Source: Bog-159 sp963709155 (GTDB lineage Bacteria; Acidobacteriota; Terriglobia; Bryobacterales; Bryobacteraceae). Taken from it: a stretch of 64,000 nucleotides of DNA. A program made the translations under genes and the position numbers. The notes under the pieces were generated by a model. The model saw nothing but the letters and a program-made list of their open reading frames with translations, did not search any database and was not told where the DNA came from. The DNA lies in assembly GCA_963709155.1 (NCBI GenBank), contig CAVPVD010000006.1, forward strand, positions 62,001 to 126,000. The letters are read 5' to 3'. Shown here in pieces: positions 1-7,936 of the stretch (position 1 is the first letter of the stretch; every line of letters begins with the position of its first letter).

Positions 1-2
1 AC

Positions 3-314
3 CAGACGCCGCTACCGCCCTTGGTCCTGCAGACCCGTACCTGTCCCACGAACGCCGTGGCTTGCCCGGCTGCCACCGGCCAGGTGGGTACGCCCTACGC
101 ATCGTCCCTGACCCCGTCGCACGGCACGCCGCCATACTCCTATCTGCTGATGGCCGATCCACTCCCCACCGGCGTGACCCTGAACGGCTCTACCGGCGCT
201 CTCACCGGCACCCCCAAAAAGGCCGGTACGTTCAAGTTCATCGGCGAGGCTGTGGATGCCACGGGCACGGCCGGTGCCGCCCAATGCACGGTCAGCATCA
301 CGGCGGCGCCCTGA
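3..314 (+). CDS. Putative Ig-like (He_PIG type) domain protein, C-terminal fragment
   Basis: Open from the window edge, so the N-terminus is missing. The visible 103 residues hold one bacterial immunoglobulin-like module of the putative Ig kind: LPTGVTLNGSTGALTGTP followed by KKAGTFKF is the hallmark of repeats found in large secreted or surface adhesin-like proteins. It ends in SITAAP with no membrane anchor, so it is probably an exported protein. Its TGA stop overlaps the next ATG by one base (TGATG), which suggests co-transcription with the blaI-like gene, although the two have no obvious functional link. The family call is firm; the function of the whole protein cannot be judged. Confidence 0.75.
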   Translation, partial: QTPLPPLVLQTRTCPTNAVACPAATGQVGTPYASSLTPSHGTPPYSYLLMADPLPTGVTLNGSTGALTGTPKKAGTFKFIGEAVDATGTAGAAQCTVSITAAP

Positions 315-742
315 TGCCGGAACGCACCATGCGCGAAACGGCCGCACACATCGCCCTCGGCCACCTGGAGCTGCGCGTCATGCAGGTCCTCTGGAGCCAC
401 GGCGAAAGCAACGTGCACGATGTCGCCCAGCGGCTCGGCCGTCCCCTCGCCTATACCACCGTGATGACCACGCTCGACAGGCTATTTAAGAAACACCTGC
501 TGGTACGACGAAAATGCGAACGCGCGTTTCTGTACGCGCCGCGCTGGACCCGCGGAGAATGGGAATGCCGGCGCGCGGGCGACTTCGTGGCTGACTTTCT
601 GGCCTCCCCGCAGGCTTCCGGCGATCTGTTGATCTCCTCGCTGGTCGACGCCGTTGGCCAATATGACACCGCCCTGCTCGACGAGTTGGAAAGAAAGATC
701 CGTAGCAAACGCAAAGAGCTAAGCCGGGAAGGGAAAGTATGA
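314..742 (+). CDS. BlaI/MecI-family transcriptional repressor
   Basis: A 142-residue winged-helix protein of BlaI/MecI length. The N-terminal half, LGHLELRVMQVLWSHGES, then LAYTTVMTTLDRLFKKHLL, is the BlaI DNA-binding fold; the C-terminal part is the dimerisation region ending in basic residues. In the family, a dimer represses its own operon and is cleaved by the partner M56 metallopeptidase. The start at 314 is chosen because the upstream frame is only the shadow of the Ig-domain gene; a second ATG lies at 329. It overlaps the peptidase gene by four bases (ATGA), the classic coupled blaI-blaR arrangement. The signal sensed is unknown, since no beta-lactamase gene is adjacent. Confidence 0.9.
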   Translation: MPERTMRETAAHIALGHLELRVMQVLWSHGESNVHDVAQRLGRPLAYTTVMTTLDRLFKKHLLVRRKCERAFLYAPRWTRGEWECRRAGDFVADFLASPQASGDLLISSLVDAVGQYDTALLDELERKIRSKRKELSREGKV

Positions 743-1713
743 CTCTTCCGTATCTTCCGCGATTGGTGTGCCTCTGCCTGGCCGCCTTCTTTCTGGTCCA
801 CCTGGCATTGGGAGCGATCGTTTCGCTGTTCGCGCGTCCGGCTGTCCGCATGGGGGCCAGCCTGCGGCCGCGCGTTGCGGCCCGCTGCCTTCTGGTGTTG
901 CGTCTGCTGCCTGCCGCCGGCGCGGCATTCACCGTAATCGCGGTCTGTCTTCCCAGCTACCTCTGGCTGGAACCGGACGCGCCCAACGAACGCGTGGCGA
1001 TCGGAAGCCTGGCCGTAGCTCTGCTGGGTATCGCGGCGTGGGGCGTCTCTTTGTTCCGGGGACTGCGCGCGGCGGCTGGTTCGCGCCGCTTTCTGCGCCA
1101 CTGCCAACAAACCGGCCGCCTGGCGCGCCTGCCGCAAGGGCATGCGGATGCCTGGATTGTCAACGGCGCCGAGCCGCTCCTGATGCTCGCCGGCATCGTT
1201 CGTCCATGCCTGGTGATTTCGCGGGGCGTGCTGGCTGCGCTCTCCGCCGGCCAACTGTCGGCTGCCTTGCGCCATGAGCGCGCCCATTGGACATCCCGCG
1301 ACAACTTGAAGCGCCTATGCATCCTGTTGACTCCCGGCATCCTGCCTTTTGCCGGCGCCAGCCGCACGCTCGAACGCGGCTGGAGAGAGTTCACCGAATG
1401 GGCCGCGGACGATCGCGCCGTGGCCGGTAGCGTGCGCCGTTCCCTGGCGCTCGCCACGGCTTTGGTGCGTGTCGCGCGCATGACCGCCGGCCCGCCGCCG
1501 GTTCCCTTGGCGATCCCGCTACTGGGCGATGCCGATCAACTCGCGGCGCGCGTGGACCGTTTGCTGAAGCCGCCGCGCACCTCCGCATCCGTTCCGCGGC
1601 CGATCCTGGCTTTAGTCGCAGCCTTGCTCATGGCTGGATTGCTGGCGCTCCCCATCCTGCAGCCCGCCGCGCTTCACTCCGTACACCAGGCGCTCGAACG
1701 CTTCACTGGATAG
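739..1713 (+). CDS. M56-family (BlaR1-like) membrane metallopeptidase without sensor domain
   Basis: The 324-residue protein has hydrophobic segments near residues 5-25, 48-75 and 88-110 and a last one near 290-312. The zinc site is HERAH at residues 179-183 (HExxH), with EWAAD downstream as the likely third-ligand region. In BlaR1/MecR1, this domain cleaves the BlaI repressor after an extracellular penicillin-binding sensor is acylated. Here the protein stops a few residues after the last membrane segment, so no sensor is present. It overlaps the blaI-like gene by four bases. The partner is therefore clear, while the stimulus must come through another protein or the membrane part itself. Confidence 0.88.
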   Translation: MTLPYLPRLVCLCLAAFFLVHLALGAIVSLFARPAVRMGASLRPRVAARCLLVLRLLPAAGAAFTVIAVCLPSYLWLEPDAPNERVAIGSLAVALLGIAAWGVSLFRGLRAAAGSRRFLRHCQQTGRLARLPQGHADAWIVNGAEPLLMLAGIVRPCLVISRGVLAALSAGQLSAALRHERAHWTSRDNLKRLCILLTPGILPFAGASRTLERGWREFTEWAADDRAVAGSVRRSLALATALVRVARMTAGPPPVPLAIPLLGDADQLAARVDRLLKPPRTSASVPRPILALVAALLMAGLLALPILQPAALHSVHQALERFTG

Positions 1714-1749
1714 CGGGCGCTCAGTGCTGCGCGCCTTAACTGTATCTGG

Positions 1750-2589
1750 CTATTCGTGCAACACGGCGAACCTGCTGATGGAATAGCCCAATGCCCCGCC
1801 CACAAAGACGTCCGAAAAGAAATGCGCTGACAACGACAGCCTGGAAAATCCGACCACGGCCGCTAACCCGTACGCGACATACGGTACCCAGCGGTGATTT
1901 CCATAACGCCGCGCCACCACGGTGGCTACCGAAAAGGCCGCAATCGTATGGCCGGATGGGAAGCCCCCGTTGCTGTTCAGCGGACCGCCTCCGCTCTCGA
2001 ACCAGCTATCGTAGTAGTTCCCGCCGGACGGAACGCCGGATGGCCGCACCCTCCGGGTGGTGTCTTTCAAAAAGGTCGCCACCACTTCAGAGTCGGCGAT
2101 GGCCTCAGCCGCGAAAAGCGCCGTTCTTTGCATCTTCGCGTCTCTCCGCAGCAGTCCCATCAGATAAAACGATGCCGGAGTGGCGATGGTGCCCGCTATC
2201 GTGACGTTGCTCGTGAAAACGCCATTGAACCCTTGAAATGTCGAGCTGCGGTGAAAATATCCCGCCTCTATCGGATCGAGAGCTACCAGTCCCGCCGCGC
2301 TTCCCAAGACCGCCGCTGCCGGAAGCAGGCTTTGCCCTTGCACGAGCCTCGCGGGAAACGTCCAGATCTGTTCCTGGTCATGGATCAGATTAGGAAGCAG
2401 TAGCTTCCATGAGACTGGCCGCTCGGCCGTCGTCGTGGGCTGAGGGACCGGGGACGTTTGCGGCTCTTGGGGCGGAGTGCCCGTAGGAGCACTGCTGGGC
2501 TGGGTCTGAGGGGGTTCGACCCCTTGGCCGTACATTGGATACGGAATCGCTAGGCTGGATAGCAGCATCAACGCAGAAGCGAGGGTCAT
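1750..2589 (-). CDS. PAP2-superfamily phosphatase, secreted or membrane-associated
   Basis: All three PAP2 motifs are present in order: KDTTRRVRP (KX6RP), FPSGHT, and SRLSLSAHFFSD (SRX5HX3D), giving the vanadium-haloperoxidase-like phosphatase site. Typical substrates are undecaprenyl pyrophosphate, phosphatidic acid or other lipid phosphates at the outer face of the membrane. The chosen start gives a signal peptide (MTLASALMLLSSLAIP) and a proline-rich linker before the catalytic core; a longer frame to 2688 would bury that signal behind 33 arginine-rich residues. It is convergent with the M56 gene. Family certain, substrate unknown. Confidence 0.9.
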   Translation of the reverse strand: MTLASALMLLSSLAIPYPMYGQGVEPPQTQPSSAPTGTPPQEPQTSPVPQPTTTAERPVSWKLLLPNLIHDQEQIWTFPARLVQGQSLLPAAAVLGSAAGLVALDPIEAGYFHRSSTFQGFNGVFTSNVTIAGTIATPASFYLMGLLRRDAKMQRTALFAAEAIADSEVVATFLKDTTRRVRPSGVPSGGNYYDSWFESGGGPLNSNGGFPSGHTIAAFSVATVVARRYGNHRWVPYVAYGLAAVVGFSRLSLSAHFFSDVFVGGALGYSISRFAVLHE

Positions 2590-2733
2590 CCGAGTCACTC
2601 CATGCAACGCTCCTCGGTAGACGCGGGCTGCGCCGGGCCGGTTGCCTCGAGCGCGCTCTTCCGTAAACCCGCATGTACCGTTCGCCACCTTATCCGAAAC
2701 GCATGAGCCCGCCGCGGCGTCTCTACCAGCTAA

Positions 2734-3160
2734 ACTGTGTTAGAAAGTCCGGCCAACCGCCCGCGCCGTTTCGCGCATACACTGCGCGCGCAGCCGGCTG
2801 GCGCGGTCTTGTCGGGCGTTGTCAGGGATACATCGGAACCGCGCTTGCCAAGGCAAAAGTACGGAAACCGCCGGAACCTATAGTGTGCCGAACCTTCCGC
2901 CCGGTAGCTATCCAGTCGCTGTCTCGGCGGAAGGGTTCGTAGCCAGGACGGCTGACGTGACTTTTGAGGGAGGCGCCGCGCGCACCCTGGACGTCACATT
3001 GGAAAGCTCCTCGGGCAACGCCGTGCGGCCTTCCCTGGGTGACCTGGGCTTCCCCGCGCTCAAGGTAGCGCCGCCGATCAGGCGCGGCTCGACAAACGGT
3101 CGCATATGCTGAAGATCCATCAGCGCCTCGGCTTGATCGCCATCGCTCCTGGCTCTATCC
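2734..3160 (+). pseudogene. Decayed gene for a secreted protein with a carboxypeptidase-regulatory-like domain
   Basis: Coding-like sequence is scattered over frames. From about 2770 frame 1 reads a signal-peptide end and AVLSGVVRDTS (2803 on). The reading then jumps to frame 2 (TALAKAKV, then GTYSVPNLPPGSYPVAV, 2819-3112), the signature of the carboxypeptidase-regulatory-like beta-sandwich found at the start of TonB-dependent receptors and other secreted acidobacterial proteins. From 3079 frame 1 resumes as QARLDKRSHMLKIHQRLGLI. Between the first two blocks part of the beta-sandwich is also missing, so this is real decay and not one miscalled base. No intact start, RBS or continuous frame exists. 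The 3' end abuts argR. Confidence 0.6.
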
Positions 3161-3592
3161 GTTCTCGATGTTCTCCATGAACTTGCCGCGCACCTTCTCC
3201 GCCGTGGCATTGTCCGGCGCGATCACCAGAATGGTATCGTCTCCGGCAAGCGTACCCACCACTTCGGGCCATCCCTCGGAATCGAGAGCCACCGCCACGG
3301 AATTGGCATGTCCCGGCGAAGTCTTCAACACCACCAGGTTTTGCGCGATGCGCACATCCTGCAGGAATTCCGCGGCTAATGTCGCGAACGAGGGCCCGCT
3401 CTCCTCGGGCAGGATTTCCCCATACCCTTCCCGGGTTTTCACCAGGCGCAGCTCGCGGATGTCGCGCGAGAGCGTCACCTGCGTCGCGGCGATGCCCGCC
3501 TGCTGCAGCTCGCGCGCCAGCTCGTCCTGGGTATGAATGCTCTTGGAACGGATGACTTTCAGAATCTGCCCATGGCGATAACTCTTGCTCAT
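3155..3592 (-). CDS. argR: Arginine repressor ArgR
   Basis: 145 residues, normal ArgR length. The N-terminal winged helix (SKSIHTQDELARELQQ, then ATQVTLSRDIRELRL) is followed by the C-terminal hexamerisation and arginine-binding domain with GTLAGDDTILVI. The protein binds ARG boxes when loaded with arginine. The ATG at 3592 overlaps the argH stop by four bases (ATGA); the longer frame upstream is only the argH shadow. Being the last gene of argF-argG-argH-argR, it would be co-regulated with its targets, and two ARG-box-like sites precede argF at 7374-7411. Identification is secure. Confidence 0.96.
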   Translation of the reverse strand: MSKSYRHGQILKVIRSKSIHTQDELARELQQAGIAATQVTLSRDIRELRLVKTREGYGEILPEESGPSFATLAAEFLQDVRIAQNLVVLKTSPGHANSVAVALDSEGWPEVVGTLAGDDTILVIAPDNATAEKVRGKFMENIENG

Positions 3593-4986
3593 GCGGTCAT
3601 GCGCGCCAGCCGTGCGCGCGCCTCCTCCAAGGCCTGTGCCACCGCTTTTGGACCGGTGCCCCCCACAATCTCGCGCGACCGCATCCCCTCGCGCGGATCC
3701 AGCAGACGCGCCATATCCGGCGTAAACTCGGGCGCGAATCGATGCAGTTCGTCCGCCGTCCAATCCGCCGGCTGCTTGCCGCTGCGCACGCTCTCTAGCA
3801 CCAGCCGCCCCACCAGTTGATGCGCCTGGTGGAACGGCGTTCCGGCACGCGCCAGCGCTTCCGCCAGGTCCGTCGCAATCACCCAGCTTTCCTGCGCGGC
3901 GGCCAGCGGACGCGCCGCATTCAACCGCGCCGATGCCACCACCGCGCGCGCCATCTCCAGCGATCCGCTCACCTGGTTGGCGGCGTCGAAGAGCGGCTCT
4001 TTGTCTTCCTGCATGTCCCGATTGTAGGTCAGCGGCAGCCCCTTCATCGTTATCATCAAGGCTTGCAGAGCGCCCACCACCCGCCCGCATTTGCCGCGGA
4101 TCAACTCCAGCGAATCGGGATTTTTCTTCTGCGGCATCAAGCTTGACCCGCTGGTGACCTCATCCGCCAGTTCCAGCCAGCCGAACTCTTCGCTCGAATA
4201 CAGAATCCAATCTTCAGCCAGGCGGCTCAAGTGCAGCATCGTGACACACGCCGCGTAGAGAAAATCGAGCGCGAAGTCGCGATCCGCCGACACGTCCATG
4301 CTGTTCGCGGTGAGCGCCGCGAAGCCCATATCGCGGGCCATCGCCTCGCGGTCGAAGGGAAATCCGCTGCCCGCCAGCGCACCGGACCCCAGCGGCATCA
4401 CGTTGATGCGCCGCCGCGCTTCGCCGAAGCGCTCCGCATCCCGCGCGAACATTTCGAAATACGCCAGCAGGTAGTGCGGCCACAGCACCGCTTGCGCGCG
4501 CCGCGTGTGCGTATAACCGGGAATGACGGCGTCCGGATAACGCGCCGCCAGGTCCAGCAGCGCTTCGATCACGCCCGCCAGCAATCCCAGCACCCGGTCG
4601 CACTCGCCGCGCAGCCACAGCCGCATATCCAGCGAGACCTGTTCGTTGCGGCTCCGCCCCGTATGGATTTTGTCGGCCACCGCCCCGGCATGTTCTTTCA
4701 GCTTCCGGATCACCAAGGTGTGAACGTCTTCGTCTGTAGCATGATCGAAGAACTCCGGCTCCGCGGCCTCTTCCCGAATCTGGTCGAGCGCTTCCACAAT
4801 GCTCGCGCGCTCGCCGCCGCTCAGGATGCCGGCTTGCTCCAGCGCCCGCGCGAAGGCCTGCGACCCCTGGATGTCGGCCCCGATCAGCCGCCGGTCGAAA
4901 GCCAGCGATCCGGAGAAGCGTTCGAAAACCTCCGAAGGCCCCACTTCAAACCTGCCTCCCCAGAGCTTCAAGCGATTACTGTCCAT
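3589..4986 (-). CDS. argH: Argininosuccinate lyase
   Basis: 465 residues, full length for the fumarase/aspartase superfamily. It splits argininosuccinate into arginine and fumarate in the cytoplasm. The superfamily signature SSLMPQKKNPD is intact, as are the N-terminal LWGGRF and the HTGRSRNEQV segment. The start MDSNRLKLWGGRF at 4986 is preferred, because the frame extending to 5133 translates the intergenic repeat at 5008-5093 into a meaningless leader. Downstream it overlaps argR by four bases; upstream a 211-bp gap holding the repeat and a stem-loop separates it from argG. Confidence 0.97.
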   Translation of the reverse strand: MDSNRLKLWGGRFEVGPSEVFERFSGSLAFDRRLIGADIQGSQAFARALEQAGILSGGERASIVEALDQIREEAAEPEFFDHATDEDVHTLVIRKLKEHAGAVADKIHTGRSRNEQVSLDMRLWLRGECDRVLGLLAGVIEALLDLAARYPDAVIPGYTHTRRAQAVLWPHYLLAYFEMFARDAERFGEARRRINVMPLGSGALAGSGFPFDREAMARDMGFAALTANSMDVSADRDFALDFLYAACVTMLHLSRLAEDWILYSSEEFGWLELADEVTSGSSLMPQKKNPDSLELIRGKCGRVVGALQALMITMKGLPLTYNRDMQEDKEPLFDAANQVSGSLEMARAVVASARLNAARPLAAAQESWVIATDLAEALARAGTPFHQAHQLVGRLVLESVRSGKQPADWTADELHRFAPEFTPDMARLLDPREGMRSREIVGGTGPKAVAQALEEARARLARMTA

Positions 4987-5007
4987 AGTTTTAATTGTGG
5001 GGGCACC

Positions 5008-5093
5008 GTGGGGCGGGCAATCATGCCCGCAGCCGCCTTTCAGGCGGCTAAGCCGGCTGGAAAGCCGGCTGCGGCCAGGATTGGCCGCCCCAC
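5008..5093. repeat. Dispersed two-hairpin repeat, two units head to head
   Basis: Two units of one family lie as an inverted pair. Unit one runs forward at 5008-5049 and unit two is its reverse at 5051-5093. Each begins GTGGGGC and forms two hairpins: 7-bp arms around a 4-base loop ATCN, then 7-bp arms around TTTCA. Arm sequences differ between units but keep pairing (GCGGGCA/TGCCCGC here, GCGGCCA/TGGCCGC in the partner). Further units are at 21030 and 23871. It sits in the argG-argH gap and could affect mRNA stability or expression of the distal genes. Confidence 0.85.
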
Positions 5094-5178
5094 AATTTTT
5101 AGTTTTCATCATCTTTGCGGCTCCGAAAAACATCTGCTAACTTATTGAGCGGCAATGGTGCGTCAGATGAGCGTGCCG

Positions 5179-5198
5179 GCGGGACTTTTAAGTCCCGC
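5179..5198. other. Perfect stem-loop at the argG stop codon
   Basis: GCGGGACTT and AAGTCCCGC form a perfect 9-bp stem with a two-base loop, the last stem base falling in the argG stop codon. On the minus strand no U-run follows, so it is not a classical intrinsic terminator. It may attenuate or process the argFG-argHR message, or be another small dispersed repeat. Confidence 0.5.
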
Positions 5199-6403
5199 TA
5201 AGCTTTACTAAGTGCCGCGCGTACCTTGATAGGTAACCCGGTCAGGTTGATGAAGCCCAACGCGTCTTTCTGGTCGTAGGAAGCGCCCATCGTAAAACTC
5301 GCGATATCGAGCGAATATAACGAATAGGGCGATTTGCGGCTGACCGGCTCCAGGTTCCCCTTATAAAGCCGCAGCGTCACCTCGCCGGTGGTCGTCGTGC
5401 CCACGGCCGCGAAAAACGCATCCAGCGCTTCGCGTAGCGGCGTGAACCACAGGCCGTTGTAAACCATCTCCGCGTAATCGAGCGCCAGCCGTTGCTTGTA
5501 ATGCATCGTCTGCCGGTCGAGCGTCAGCGCTTCCAGCTCGCGATGCGCGGCATAGATCAGGGTGCCTCCGGGCGTTTCGTAGCACCCCCGCGACTTCATG
5601 CCCACGAAACGGTTCTCCACCAGGTCGATGCGCCCGATGCCATGCTCGGCGCCGATGCCATTCAGGGTCTCCAGCAGTTCCACGCCGCTCATCCGCTGCC
5701 CGTTCACCGAAACCGGCGTACCCTCTTCGAAGCCGATGGTCACTTCCGCCGGCGTATCGGGAGCTTCCCGCGGGCTGCGCGTCAGCATCCAGATATCGTC
5801 CGGCGCGGCGTTGGCCGGATCTTCCAGCGCGCCGCCTTCGTGCGAGATGTGCCAGATGTTGCGGTCCCGGCTGTAGATTTTGGTCGTCGTTTGCGCGATC
5901 GGCACGTTGTGCTCCTGCGCGTACGCAATGGCGTCCTCGCGCGACACGATCGACCATTCCCGCCACGGCGCGATCACCGGCAGTTGCGGCGCCAACGCCT
6001 TGTAGGTCAGCTCGAAGCGTACCTGGTCGTTGCCCTTGCCCGTGCACCCGTGCGCTAAACCGTCGCAGCCCGTGCGCAGCGCCACTTCCACCTGCTTCTT
6101 CGCCAGCAGCGGACGCGCCACCGAAGTGCCCAACAGATACTTGTGCTCGTAAACGCCGCCGGAGCGCACCAGTCTCCACAGATACTCGGTGACGAACTCC
6201 TCGCGCATGTCCTCCACGTAGACTTCCGATGCGCCCGTGCGCAGCGCCTTGGCTTCGAGCCCGGCGAGCTCATCGGCGCCTTGGCCGATATCGCCGCACA
6301 CCGCGACCACGTCGCAGCCGTAATTTTCCTTCAACCAGGGAATGATGACAGAGGTATCCAGGCCGCCCGAGTATGCCAGGGCAACCTTCTTCGGTTTGTT
6401 CAT
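5198..6403 (-). CDS. argG: Argininosuccinate synthase
   Basis: 401 residues, the usual length. It joins citrulline and aspartate with ATP to make argininosuccinate. The N-type ATP pyrophosphatase P-loop AYSGGLDTS is at residues 10-18, and GCTGKGNDQVRFE supplies the second conserved block; the C-terminal oligomerisation region is complete. Its ATG at 6403 is nine bases after the argF stop, so the two are tightly co-transcribed. A stem-loop overlaps its stop and a double repeat unit follows before argH. Confidence 0.97.
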   Translation of the reverse strand: MNKPKKVALAYSGGLDTSVIIPWLKENYGCDVVAVCGDIGQGADELAGLEAKALRTGASEVYVEDMREEFVTEYLWRLVRSGGVYEHKYLLGTSVARPLLAKKQVEVALRTGCDGLAHGCTGKGNDQVRFELTYKALAPQLPVIAPWREWSIVSREDAIAYAQEHNVPIAQTTTKIYSRDRNIWHISHEGGALEDPANAAPDDIWMLTRSPREAPDTPAEVTIGFEEGTPVSVNGQRMSGVELLETLNGIGAEHGIGRIDLVENRFVGMKSRGCYETPGGTLIYAAHRELEALTLDRQTMHYKQRLALDYAEMVYNGLWFTPLREALDAFFAAVGTTTTGEVTLRLYKGNLEPVSRKSPYSLYSLDIASFTMGASYDQKDALGFINLTGLPIKVRAALSKA

Positions 6404-6412
6404 ATAGAGCGA

Positions 6413-7360
6413 TTATCCCAACATCATGAACAGCAGCGCTTTTTGGGCGTGCAAGCGGTTTTCGGCTTGATCGAAAACCACCGAGCGGCTGTGCTCGATG
6501 ACGGAATCGGTGACTTCTTCTTCGCGATGCGCGGGCAGGCAATGCATGAAAACCGCGTCGGGCCGCGCCAGGGCGAACAGCGCCTCGTTCACCTGGTAAT
6601 CCGCAAAGGCTTTGCGCCGCTTGGCGGCTTCCTTCTCCTGCCCCATGCTGGTCCAGACGTCGGTGTAGACGGCATGCGCGCCGTTCACGGCCTCGGTGGG
6701 GTCATCGGTCAGTTGCAGCGTAGCGCCGGATACTGCGGCGAGTCCATCGGCCTGCGCCACGATTTCCGGATTGGGCTCGTAGCCGCGCGGCGTGGCAATG
6801 GCGAAATCGATGCCCAGCCGCGCGCACGTCAGCATCAGCGAGTGCGCCACGTTGTTCCCGTCGCCGCAAAACGCCACTTTCAGGCCGGCCAGATCGCCGA
6901 AGCGTTCCTTCAGCGTGAGCATGTCCGCCAGCACTTGGCAGGGGTGATAAAGATCGCTCAAAGCGTTGATCACCGGCACGCCCGACCAGTGCGCCAATTG
7001 CTCGATAGTGTCCTGCGAAAACGTGCGCGCCACGATGGCGTGAACCCAGCGGTCCAGATTGCGGGCGATATCTTTAACCGGCTCGCGCGCGCCGATGGGG
7101 CCCTCGGTGAAGACCGAGTCGCCGCCCAACTGCTTGATGGCCAGCTCGAACGTCAAGCGGGTGCGCAGCGAAGCCTTCTCGAAGAGCAGGCCGATGGACT
7201 TACCATCGAGCGCGTGCGCATAAGCGCGGGGCGACTGCTTCATATCCAGCGCGATATCCAGCAGGCCGGCCAGTTCGTCGTCGGTGAGGTCGAGGTCGCG
7301 GCACAGATCCGGCGCGGAGATTCGAGTAGTTTGTTGGCGGGAGATGGGAAAAGCAGCCAC
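6413..7360 (-). CDS. argF: Ornithine carbamoyltransferase
   Basis: Carbamoyltransferase with the carbamoyl-phosphate loop KASLRTR (a SxRTR variant), HPCQ, the ornithine-specific SMG motif (DVWTSMGQE) and the catalytic HCLPAHR. It makes citrulline from ornithine and carbamoyl phosphate. I take GTG at 7360 as the start (315 residues), because GAGG lies seven bases upstream. A GTG at 7390 would add ten residues but has no RBS and sits inside the ArgR operator. It is first in the argF-argG-argH-argR run. The SMG motif argues against the acetylornithine enzyme. Confidence 0.93.
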   Translation of the reverse strand: MAAFPISRQQTTRISAPDLCRDLDLTDDELAGLLDIALDMKQSPRAYAHALDGKSIGLLFEKASLRTRLTFELAIKQLGGDSVFTEGPIGAREPVKDIARNLDRWVHAIVARTFSQDTIEQLAHWSGVPVINALSDLYHPCQVLADMLTLKERFGDLAGLKVAFCGDGNNVAHSLMLTCARLGIDFAIATPRGYEPNPEIVAQADGLAAVSGATLQLTDDPTEAVNGAHAVYTDVWTSMGQEKEAAKRRKAFADYQVNEALFALARPDAVFMHCLPAHREEEVTDSVIEHSRSVVFDQAENRLHAQKALLFMMLG

Positions 7361-7373
7361 GGCGGCACCTCGT

Positions 7374-7427
7374 TGTGAATGTTTATTCACTAGACTGTAT
7401 ATTTACACAATTAGCGGGCGGTGTCAA
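7374..7427 (-). promoter_or_regulatory. argF promoter with paired ARG boxes
   Basis: TTGACA (minus strand, 7427-7422) is a consensus -35. An A/T-rich -10 region overlaps two ARG-box-like 18-mers. Box one, 7374-7391, contains the perfect palindrome GTGAATGTTTATTCAC and matches the TGAAT-N4-ATTCA core exactly. Box two, 7394-7411 (core TGTAT-ATTT-ACACA), is weaker. The 2-bp gap is like the 2-3 bp between natural ARG box pairs, which place two boxes on one helix face for an ArgR hexamer. ArgR is encoded at the end of the same operon. Confidence 0.75.
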
Positions 7428-7443
7428 GGACTACCACCGAACG

Positions 7444-7467
7444 GGTAGTGTCACGCGGTGCGTTGCT
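7444..7467 (+). repeat. Left terminal inverted repeat of the cassette
   Basis: 24-bp end beginning GGTAGTGTCACG and ending GCGTTGCT; one mismatch (C/G at position 13) to the right end. It is preceded by the target duplication ACCGAACG at 7436-7443. Confidence 0.85.
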
Positions 7468-7539
7468 AGCCTAAATGTATGATTATTCGGCGTTTAGGAT
7501 CAGTTGGTTGCGGGGGCTTAAAACAGATCGGGGCGGAAG

Positions 7540-7929
7540 TCAAGGGAAATTTGGAGCGGGCCTTGGATCGGAAACATCAGTGGCCCACTCCACTAAGTAA
7601 TCAGCTATCTCAATCGCCCTAGCCTCATCCTCAGCAAACAACGGAACATGGCGGATCTCAGCGTGGTCCTGTGAGTCGCGAATGACGGCAAGGCTTCCGT
7701 CAAACGCGTATACGCGCTCAAGCGCAATCACGCAGATTCCGCAAACCTGCAACCCACACCACAATGCAGATTCCCTGGATAGAAAAACAGAGAGGCCCAT
7801 CTCATCAACCCTACGATAAAATGTCTTTCGTTTCGGTTTGCCCGTCTTTGGATGTCTTGAAGAATCGTTGCGGTGAACGCGAAACAACTGCTGGGTGCTC
7901 GGGAGGCAGGGCCAGATACGCGCTATCAC
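7540..7929 (-). CDS. Hypothetical protein, cassette gene 3
   Basis: 129 residues, function not recognised. The N-terminal half is basic and carries FRVHRND..RHPKTGKPKRKTFYRR, then GLSVFLSRESA; the C-terminal half is acidic with AEDEARAIEIADYLVEWA. There is no signal peptide or membrane segment, so it is probably cytoplasmic. It is the last gene of a three-gene minus-strand run, starting seven bases beyond the end of the preceding gene and lying wholly inside the inverted-repeat cassette. The pattern of a short R/H-containing N-terminus plus a GLSVFLSR block is seen in poorly characterised small proteins near toxin or signalling cassettes; I do not assign a role. Confidence 0.6.
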   Translation of the reverse strand: MIARIWPCLPSTQQLFRVHRNDSSRHPKTGKPKRKTFYRRVDEMGLSVFLSRESALWCGLQVCGICVIALERVYAFDGSLAVIRDSQDHAEIRHVPLFAEDEARAIEIADYLVEWATDVSDPRPAPNFP

Positions 7930-7936
7930 ACCGCTA

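Noticed and set aside
3593..4090. Upstream extension of argR
   Set aside because: This is the wrong-frame shadow of argH; ArgR length is satisfied from 3592.
5008..5133. Extended N-terminus of argH
   Set aside because: It translates the double repeat; the conserved argH start is at 4986.
7360..7390. GTG at 7390 as argF start
   Set aside because: No RBS upstream and the codon lies inside the ARG box; GTG 7360 has GAGG at the right distance.
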